Made by a program: the position numbers and the translations under genes
Source of the DNA: Roseovarius sp. MMSF_3350
GTDB taxonomy: Bacteria; Pseudomonadota; Alphaproteobacteria; Rhodobacterales; Rhodobacteraceae
Assembly: GCF_030733425.1 (NCBI RefSeq)
Contig: NZ_JASHIZ010000022.1
Coordinates: 1 to 64,000 of the forward strand
Direction of reading: 5' to 3'
DNA: 64,000 nucleotides
Notes under the pieces: generated by a model
Databases searched by the model: none
Told to the model about the DNA's origin: nothing
What the model saw: only the letters and a program-made list of their open reading frames with translations
Part shown: piece by piece, positions 59,101-64,000 of the stretch
Numbering within the stretch: position 1 is the stretch's first letter
How the letters are laid out: each line of letters starts with the position of its first letter

Positions 59101-60453
59101 TCAGGCCAGCATCACCATCGGGTTCTCCAGGTTCTCGGTGATTTGCGCCAGCAGCTCCGCGCCAAGCGCCCCGTCGATCACCCGGTGATCCACGCTCAGC
59201 GTCACCGACATCACCGTGGCGACGGTCAACTCGCCATCCTCGCCCACGACGGGTTTCTTCACACCTGCACCGACGGCCAGGATCGCGCCGTGCGGCGGGT
59301 TGATCACCGCGTCGAAATTGTCGATTCCGAACATCCCGAGGTTTGAAATCGCGAAGGTCCCGCCCTGATACTCCTCGGGCGACAGCTTGCGTTCGCGCGC
59401 GCGGGCGGCAAGGTCCTTCATCTCCGCCGACAGGGCCGAAAGCGACTTCATATCCGCATCTTTCAGCACCGGCGTGAAGAGACCCCCCTCGATCGCCACG
59501 GCCACAGCCACGTCCGACGGCTTCAGCTTCAGCACCCGGTCCCCGGCCCACACGGCATTGCAATCCGGCACCGCCTGCAACGCCAGCGCGCAGGCCTTGA
59601 TGATGAAGTCGTTCACCGACAGCTTGACGCCGCGACCTTCCAATTGCTTGTTCAGCTGCCCGCGGAATTTCAGCAGCGCATCCAGCCGGATATCGCGCCG
59701 CAGGTAGAAATGCGGAATGGTCTGCTTGGCCTCGGTCAGCCGCGCGGCGATGGTCTTGCGCATCCCGTCCAGCTTCACTTCCTCGAACTCGCGGTTCTTG
59801 TACATCGCCAGAACCGCGTCGGTGCTGGGGCCAGCCGGGGCAGGGGCCGCCTGTCCCGCACTTGCTGCGGGACCTCCCGCCGCCTTCTCCTCGGCAGGCT
59901 TGGCCGCGCCGGGCTTGGCACTTTCCACGTCCGCCTTCACGATCCGCCCATGGGGACCCGAGCCTTTCAAGCTGGTCAGGTCGATGCCCTTCTGCTTGGC
60001 GATCCGGCGTGCCAGGGGCGATGCGAAGATGCGCTCACCGTCCTTCGTGGGCGCTGCCGGGGCAGGGGTCACGTCACCGCTTTCGGGCTTCTCTTGCTTG
60101 GCCTCGGCGTCTTTCTTGGGGGCGTCGTCCTTGGCCTTGGCCTCGGCCTTGTCGTCGCCTCCGCCAGAGCCGCCGGAGGTGCTCACGTCGCCGATATCAT
60201 CCGCGCTCTCGCCTTCCTCCAGCAGGACGGCAATGGCGGTGTTCACCTTCACCCCCTCGGTGCCTTCCTCGATAAGGATCTTGCCGATCGTCCCTTCGTC
60301 GACCGCCTCGAACTCCATCGTCGCCTTGTCGGTCTCGATTTCCGCCAGCAGGTCGCCGGAATTCACCGTGTCGCCTTCCTTGACCAGCCATTTCGCCAGC
60401 GTGCCTTCCTCCATCGTGGGCGAGAGGGCGGGCATGAGTATTTCCGTGGGCAT
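59101..60453 (-). CDS. pdhC: Pyruvate dehydrogenase complex E2, dihydrolipoyllysine acetyltransferase
   Basis: A 450-residue E2 core. Lipoyl domain at 1-80 with the lipoylated Lys in [17 protein letters not shown]; Ala/Glu/Lys-rich linker; subunit-binding domain [20 protein letters not shown] with [14 protein letters not shown] (about 140-180); second linker; catalytic domain ending [16 protein letters not shown] with the His-xxx-Asp active site. The second linker contains a REP-type palindrome in coding DNA (59853-59873). The lipoyl domain is nearly identical to that of pdhB. It starts 12 bases after pdhB. Confidence 0.97.
   Translation of the reverse strand: MPTEILMPALSPTMEEGTLAKWLVKEGDTVNSGDLLAEIETDKATMEFEAVDEGTIGKILIEEGTEGVKVNTAIAVLLEEGESADDIGDVSTSGGSGGGDDKAEAKAKDDAPKKDAEAKQEKPESGDVTPAPAAPTKDGERIFASPLARRIAKQKGIDLTSLKGSGPHGRIVKADVESAKPGAAKPAEEKAAGGPAASAGQAAPAPAGPSTDAVLAMYKNREFEEVKLDGMRKTIAARLTEAKQTIPHFYLRRDIRLDALLKFRGQLNKQLEGRGVKLSVNDFIIKACALALQAVPDCNAVWAGDRVLKLKPSDVAVAVAIEGGLFTPVLKDADMKSLSALSAEMKDLAARARERKLSPEEYQGGTFAISNLGMFGIDNFDAVINPPHGAILAVGAGVKKPVVGEDGELTVATVMSVTLSVDHRVIDGALGAELLAQITENLENPMVMLA
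59853..59880. repeat. REP-type palindrome inside the pdhC coding sequence
   Basis: GTCCCGCA-CTTGC-TGCGGGAC (59853-59873) followed by CTCCCGC. The GTCCCG...CGGGACCTCC layout equals that of the intergenic REP family. It is 21 bases of stem-loop in frame and encodes Gly/Pro/Ala residues (GGPAASAGQ) in the flexible linker between the binding and catalytic domains. Confidence 0.75.
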
Positions 60454-60465
60454 CGCGCTCTCTCC

Positions 60466-61881
60466 TTACCGGTAGGTCACTTTGTTGACGGCCTCGATCA
60501 CTTCCTTGGTCGAGGTCAGCGCCAGCTTTTCCAGGTTCGCGGCATAGGGCATGGGCACGTCCTTGCCCGTGCAGTTGATCACCGGCGCATCGAGGTAGTC
60601 GAACGCCCGTTCCATGATAACGGCACTGAGATGGTTGCCCATGCTGGCCACGGGGAAGCCTTCCTCGACCGTCACGCAGCGGTTGGTCTTCATCACTGAC
60701 GCGAGCACCGTGTCATAATCCAGCGGGCGCAGCGTGCGCAGGTCGATCACCTCGGCATTCACGCCCTCTTCGGCCAGCTTGTCCGCGGCCTCCAGCGCAT
60801 AGGTCATGCCGATCCCGAAGGTGACGATGGTCACGTCGTCCCCGGGCCGCGCGATGCGCGCCTTGCCGAAGGGGATGGTGAAATCATCCAGCACCGGCAC
60901 CTCGAAGCTGCGCCCGTAAAGGATCTCGTTTTCCAGGAAGATCACCGGGTTCGGGTCGCGAATGGCGCTCTTCAGCAGGCCCTTGGCGTCGGCCGCCGAA
61001 TAGGGCTGCACCACCTTGAGCCCAGGCACGTGGGAATACCACGCCGCGTAATCCTGGCTGTGCTGCGCGGCCACCCGTGCCGCCGCCCCGTTGGGGCCAC
61101 GGAAGACGATGGAACAGCCCAGCTGCCCGCCGGACATGTAGTTCGTCTTGGCGGCAGAGTTGATGATCTGGTCGATCGCCTGCATCGCGAAGTTCCACGT
61201 CATGAATTCCACGATCGGCTTCAGCCCGCCCCAGGCCGCGCCCACGCCGATCCCGGCAAAGCCGTGCTCGGTGATGGGCGTGTCGATCACGCGCTTGTTG
61301 CCGAACTCGTCCAGAAGCCCCTGAGTGATCTTGTAGGCGCCCTGGTACTCGGCCACCTCCTCGCCCATGATGAAGACGGTGTCGTCATTGCGCATCTCCT
61401 CGGCCATCGCCGCGTTCAGCGCTTCCCGCACCGTCATCTTGGTCATCTCGGTGCCTTCCGGCCAGTCCGGGCTGGCATCGGGCTGCGGCACGGGGGCGGC
61501 GGGCGAGGCCGCGACTGGCTCGCTCGCCGCGCGGCTTTCGCCATCGTCCTCGTCTTCGCCACCGTCCTCGCGGGCATCCTCTTTTGCGGAGGACGCGCTA
61601 CCGCCCGACGAGGCCTCACCGATATCGTCCGCGCTCTCGCCCTCTTCCAGCAGCACCGCGATGGGCGTGTTCACCTTCACACCCTCGGTGCCTTCCTCGA
61701 TCAGGATCTTGCCGATCGTGCCTTCGTCGACCGCCTCGAACTCCATCGTCGCCTTGTCGGTCTCGATCTCGGCCATGATGTCGCCGGAACTGACCGTGTC
61801 ACCTTCCTTGACCAGCCACTTGGCCAGCGTGCCTTCTTCCATCGTCGGCGACAGGGCGGGCATCAGAATTTCTGTTGGCAT
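60466..61881 (-). CDS. pdhB: Pyruvate dehydrogenase E1 beta subunit with N-terminal lipoyl domain
   Basis: A 471-residue protein. Residues 1-80 form a lipoyl domain ([20 protein letters not shown], Lys in [17 protein letters not shown]), then an acidic Ser/Glu/Ala linker to about 140, then the transketolase-type E1 beta: [57 protein letters not shown] and the C-terminal ligand domain. E1 beta with its own lipoyl domain is a known feature of many Alphaproteobacteria. It forms the TPP site with PdhA. It is the second gene of pdhABC. Confidence 0.96.
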   Translation of the reverse strand: MPTEILMPALSPTMEEGTLAKWLVKEGDTVSSGDIMAEIETDKATMEFEAVDEGTIGKILIEEGTEGVKVNTPIAVLLEEGESADDIGEASSGGSASSAKEDAREDGGEDEDDGESRAASEPVAASPAAPVPQPDASPDWPEGTEMTKMTVREALNAAMAEEMRNDDTVFIMGEEVAEYQGAYKITQGLLDEFGNKRVIDTPITEHGFAGIGVGAAWGGLKPIVEFMTWNFAMQAIDQIINSAAKTNYMSGGQLGCSIVFRGPNGAAARVAAQHSQDYAAWYSHVPGLKVVQPYSAADAKGLLKSAIRDPNPVIFLENEILYGRSFEVPVLDDFTIPFGKARIARPGDDVTIVTFGIGMTYALEAADKLAEEGVNAEVIDLRTLRPLDYDTVLASVMKTNRCVTVEEGFPVASMGNHLSAVIMERAFDYLDAPVINCTGKDVPMPYAANLEKLALTSTKEVIEAVNKVTYR

Positions 61882-61909
61882 GTCTTTATGTCTCCTCGCA
61901 ACCCGTCGC

Positions 61910-62905
61910 TCAGGCTTCCACGTAGATGTCGGTCCACAGCTCGGACACGTCCGGCTCGGCGCTTTCCTTGGCGAAATCGGCGGACTTGTTCACCACGTCC
62001 TTGATTTCCTTGTCGATCGCCTTGAGGTCCTCCTCGGTGGCATGCTTGCCCTCCAGCAGCAGCTCGCGCACATGCTCGATGCAGTCCTTCTCGTCGCGCA
62101 TCTTCTGCACTTCCTCGCGCGTGCGGTACTTGGCCGGGTCCGACATCGAGTGCCCGCGATAACGATAGGTCTTCACTTCCAGAATGTACGGCCCGTCACC
62201 CTTGCGGCAGTGCGCCACGGCCTTCGCCCCGGCTTCCTTGACGGCCAGAACGTCCATGCCGTCCACCGCCTCGCCGGGGATGCCAAAGGCCTCGCCGCGA
62301 GTGTAGATATCGGGGGTCGAGGTCGAGCGTTTCTGCGAGGTGCCCATGGCGTACTGGTTGTTCTCGATCACGAACACCACCGGCAGCTTCCACAGCGCGG
62401 CCATGTTGAACGTCTCGTAGACCTGGCCCTGGTTCGCCGCGCCATCCCCGAAATAGGTGAAGGTCACGCGCCCGTTGCCCTTGTACTGATCGGCCAATGC
62501 CAGCCCCGCACCCAACGGTACGTTGGCCCCCACGATGCCGTGCCCGCCATAGAAATCCTTCTCGCGGCTGAACATGTGCATCGAGCCGCCTTTGCCCTTG
62601 GAATAACCGCCCTCGCGGCCCGTCAACTCGGCCATCACGCCATCGGGGTCCATCCCGCAGGCCAGCATGTGGCCGTGGTCGCGATAGGTCGTGATCCGCT
62701 TGTCGCCGTCCTCGGCAGTCGCTTCCAGCCCGACGACGACCGCTTCCTGACCTATATAAAGGTGGCAGAACCCTCCGATCAGGCCCATCCCGTACAGTTG
62801 GCCAGCCTTCTCCTCGAATCGACGAACCAGCAGCATGTCGCGATAATATTTCTTCAACTCGTCGGCGGAAACGTTTGGTTTCTTTGTGGTTTTCCTGGCA
62901 GCCAT
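61910..62905 (-). CDS. pdhA: Pyruvate dehydrogenase E1 alpha subunit
   Basis: A 331-residue TPP enzyme that decarboxylates pyruvate. The TPP/Mg motif is [20 protein letters not shown] to [11 protein letters not shown]; the phosphorylation-loop-like [20 protein letters not shown] is present. [20 protein letters not shown] is near the start. It is the first gene of the operon (ATG 62905, basic Lys-rich start [11 protein letters not shown]) and follows an AT-rich TAGTTTAAGGCTAAACTATC palindromic region around 62934-62953 that may hold the promoter. Confidence 0.97.
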   Translation of the reverse strand: MAARKTTKKPNVSADELKKYYRDMLLVRRFEEKAGQLYGMGLIGGFCHLYIGQEAVVVGLEATAEDGDKRITTYRDHGHMLACGMDPDGVMAELTGREGGYSKGKGGSMHMFSREKDFYGGHGIVGANVPLGAGLALADQYKGNGRVTFTYFGDGAANQGQVYETFNMAALWKLPVVFVIENNQYAMGTSQKRSTSTPDIYTRGEAFGIPGEAVDGMDVLAVKEAGAKAVAHCRKGDGPYILEVKTYRYRGHSMSDPAKYRTREEVQKMRDEKDCIEHVRELLLEGKHATEEDLKAIDKEIKDVVNKSADFAKESAEPDVSELWTDIYVEA

Positions 62906-62932
62906 GCGGGCGGGCTCCTGTGCTGTAAGGGA

Positions 62933-62955
62933 TAGTTTAGCCTTAAACTATCTTA
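62933..62955. promoter_or_regulatory. GATAGTTT-AGCC-TTAAACTATC palindrome upstream of pdhA
   Basis: The arms GATAGTTTA (about 62931-62939) and TAAACTATC (62944-62952) flank a short centre. It is 25-47 bases upstream of the pdhA start in the expected promoter zone, so it is a candidate operator or start-region element. Confidence 0.5.
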
Positions 62956-63011
62956 TACAAGACTCGCCCGGATTTTTCGAGGGGGATTTTGACGCAGCGT
63001 TACCGGCGCCC

Positions 63012-63260
63012 TCAGGCGCGGTCGTCATCACTGCCGGATTCGGGGTCGTTATAGGCGGCGGGATCGAAATCCTCGGGATCATAGGCATCCTCGTCCTCGC
63101 CGATGGCGGTCACGTGGCTCGTTCCCGTCTCCTCGTCGAAGACCAGGCCATAGGTCGCGCGCCCTTCGGATTTGTAGCGGGTATACTCGTGAATGCCCGC
63201 ATAGACGAAGGCCAGCGCGAAGGGCGAAACGATCAGCGCGGCGATTATTTGAGGTGTCAT
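63012..63260 (-). CDS. Small membrane protein with acidic tail
   Basis: An 82-residue protein: one N-terminal helix (IIAALIVSPFALAFVYAGIH), a beta-like stretch (GRATYGLVFDEETGTSHVTA) and a strongly acidic C-terminus (EDEDAYDPEDFDPAAYND, SGSDDD). AAGGAGAGGAG precedes ATG 63260. It lies between the FtsB-like gene and pdhA on the same strand. The function is unknown. Confidence 0.7.
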   Translation of the reverse strand: MTPQIIAALIVSPFALAFVYAGIHEYTRYKSEGRATYGLVFDEETGTSHVTAIGEDEDAYDPEDFDPAAYNDPESGSDDDRA

Positions 63261-63418
63261 CGTGTTGCTCCTCTCCTTTGCCTGTTGCACGTCACGGGCG
63301 CGGCCCGCGAGCATGGTCGCTTGCTCCAGCCCATTTACCTAGCCTAGGTTCGGTGCAGGTCCAGCCTCGGCCCGCCTTCTCTCGCGACCGCGCCCCGCAT
63401 CAAAGCCAGAATGCCATC

Positions 63419-63823
63419 ATGCAAATGCCTCCTGCAAGTCCTGCCTCGCCGTGTTCCCCCTGCGGACCCCGCGATCACGTGGTGTTTCGCGCGATCCTTG
63501 CCGCGACGGGCGAGGAAGTCTGCATCTGCCTTCAGCCCGGGCTTTTCTACGGCTGTCACATCGGCAGTCCCGGCCAGCCGCCACGGATCGCTTTCAGCGT
63601 CGACGGCATGACCGTCACGGGCGATCATGATTGGGTGCGGACAGATGGCACTGACTGGGCGTCGCTTGTGCTGAGCCATCAGGGGACGACCTACACGGCC
63701 CGCGTCAGCCGACCCGCCTCCGAGACGGCGCTGCCGCAGGGAACCTTGCGGATCACGGGTTCGGAAACGGTCACGCATGAACTCGACCCCGAGTCCATTC
63801 TCCACGACCTGCCGCTCGCCTGA
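63419..63823 (+). CDS. Hypothetical protein (about 134 aa)
   Basis: Soluble, beta-rich sequence without membrane segments. It has a cysteine-rich start (SPCSPCGPRDHVVF, EEVCICLQPGLFYGCHIG) and then alternating hydrophobic strands (IAFSVDGMTVTGDHDWVR, SLVLSHQGTTYTARV). No known domain was recognised. The ATG at 63419 was selected because the upstream open frame (from 63254) is repeat-like. No strong ribosome binding site is visible. Moderate confidence that it is a real gene, based on codon use. Confidence 0.5.
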   Translation: MQMPPASPASPCSPCGPRDHVVFRAILAATGEEVCICLQPGLFYGCHIGSPGQPPRIAFSVDGMTVTGDHDWVRTDGTDWASLVLSHQGTTYTARVSRPASETALPQGTLRITGSETVTHELDPESILHDLPLA

Positions 63824-63852
63824 AACGGCTCTCGCGCGGGCAGGGAGAGCGC

Positions 63853-64000
63853 TCAGCGAATGACGATCTCGTCGGCGCGCAGCATCCCCAGCACCTCGCG
63901 CGCCTGCTGGTCCAGCAGGTCGAGGTCCAGGTAGGTGTCAGACAGCCGCCGCGTCAGGTTCTCCATCCGCGCGACCTGTCCATCCAGCACCGCCAGTTGC
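63853..64000 (-). CDS. FtsB/DivIC-like septum formation initiator, C-terminal part
   Basis: The last 48 codons are present. They encode an amphipathic helix with heptads (QLAVLDGQVARMENLTRRLS) and the conserved end DLDLLDQQAREVLGMLRADE IVIR. This is the typical C-terminus of septum formation initiator proteins (FtsB family), which form a coiled coil with FtsL in the divisome. In Alphaproteobacteria this gene often lies just upstream of pdhA, as here. The N-terminal transmembrane helix is outside the window. Confidence 0.75.
   Translation of the reverse strand, partial: QLAVLDGQVARMENLTRRLSDTYLDLDLLDQQAREVLGMLRADEIVIR

Overview
The window is high-GC alphaproteobacterial chromosome, most likely a marine Rhodobacterales (Roseobacter-group) bacterium. 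Supporting signs are a gapR gene, a pyruvate dehydrogenase operon whose E1-beta carries its own lipoyl domain, the order fabF-mltG-(gene transfer agent genes)-cysE, an rpsF-rpsR-rplI operon encoding an L9 with an acidic tail, and abundant HAAT and tripartite tricarboxylate transporters. The species cannot be named from the sequence alone.

Layout. 1-2.5 kb: preQ1 operon queC-queD-queE-queF behind a compact preQ1-I riboswitch whose aptamer tail contains the queC ribosome binding site. 2.5-5.5 kb: a small lipoprotein, two divergent EamA transporters and an exported protein that seems to begin at a non-standard ATC codon. 5.7-18.1 kb: a likely acetate/short-chain-acyl locus with acs, a complete LIV-type ABC transporter with a Tat-type binding protein, a divergent ScfR-like regulator, and a response regulator/small membrane protein/CrbS-like symporter-kinase trio. 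18.2-22.7 kb: a FliM-like protein, a crotonase/dehydrogenase fusion with a degenerate dehydrogenase half, and gapR. 22.8-31 kb: a GntR regulator, a fused FAD/Fe-S 2-hydroxyacid oxidase, a glyoxylate-type aminotransferase and a TctCBA transporter, which together look like a hydroxyacid/glyoxylate utilisation locus.

32.1-40.0 kb: a 7.9 kb integrated element inserted at the 3' end of tRNA-Thr(TGT) and bounded by perfect 19-bp direct repeats. It has a tyrosine integrase, an AlpA-like factor, a tightly overlapping replication operon ending in a RepA-like ATPase, a cluster of eight GTAACG repeats with a palindrome (candidate origin), paired arm-type repeats at both ends, and AT-richer cargo of lipoprotein and membrane protein genes. 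One cargo gene carries a heptanucleotide repeat that could make it phase-variable.

40.2-50 kb: a three-gene secreted cassette ending in a SCO copper chaperone, tig, the S6-S18-L9 operon, YceI and a cytochrome b561-YceI fusion, then fabD-fabG-acpP. 50.6-58 kb: a HisA paralogue with a changed active site, fabF, mltG, and the remains of a gene transfer agent cluster. Only g1 survives whole; the terminase N-terminus (g2) is joined in frame to the C-terminal two thirds of the tail-tip protein g15, so g3-g14 are missing. A DksA/TraR-type protein and cysE follow. 58-64 kb: a transglutaminase-like lipoprotein, pdhABC and the end of an FtsB-like gene.

A family of GTCCCG...CGGGACCTCC palindromes is scattered through intergenic regions, and one copy lies inside the coding sequence of pdhC.
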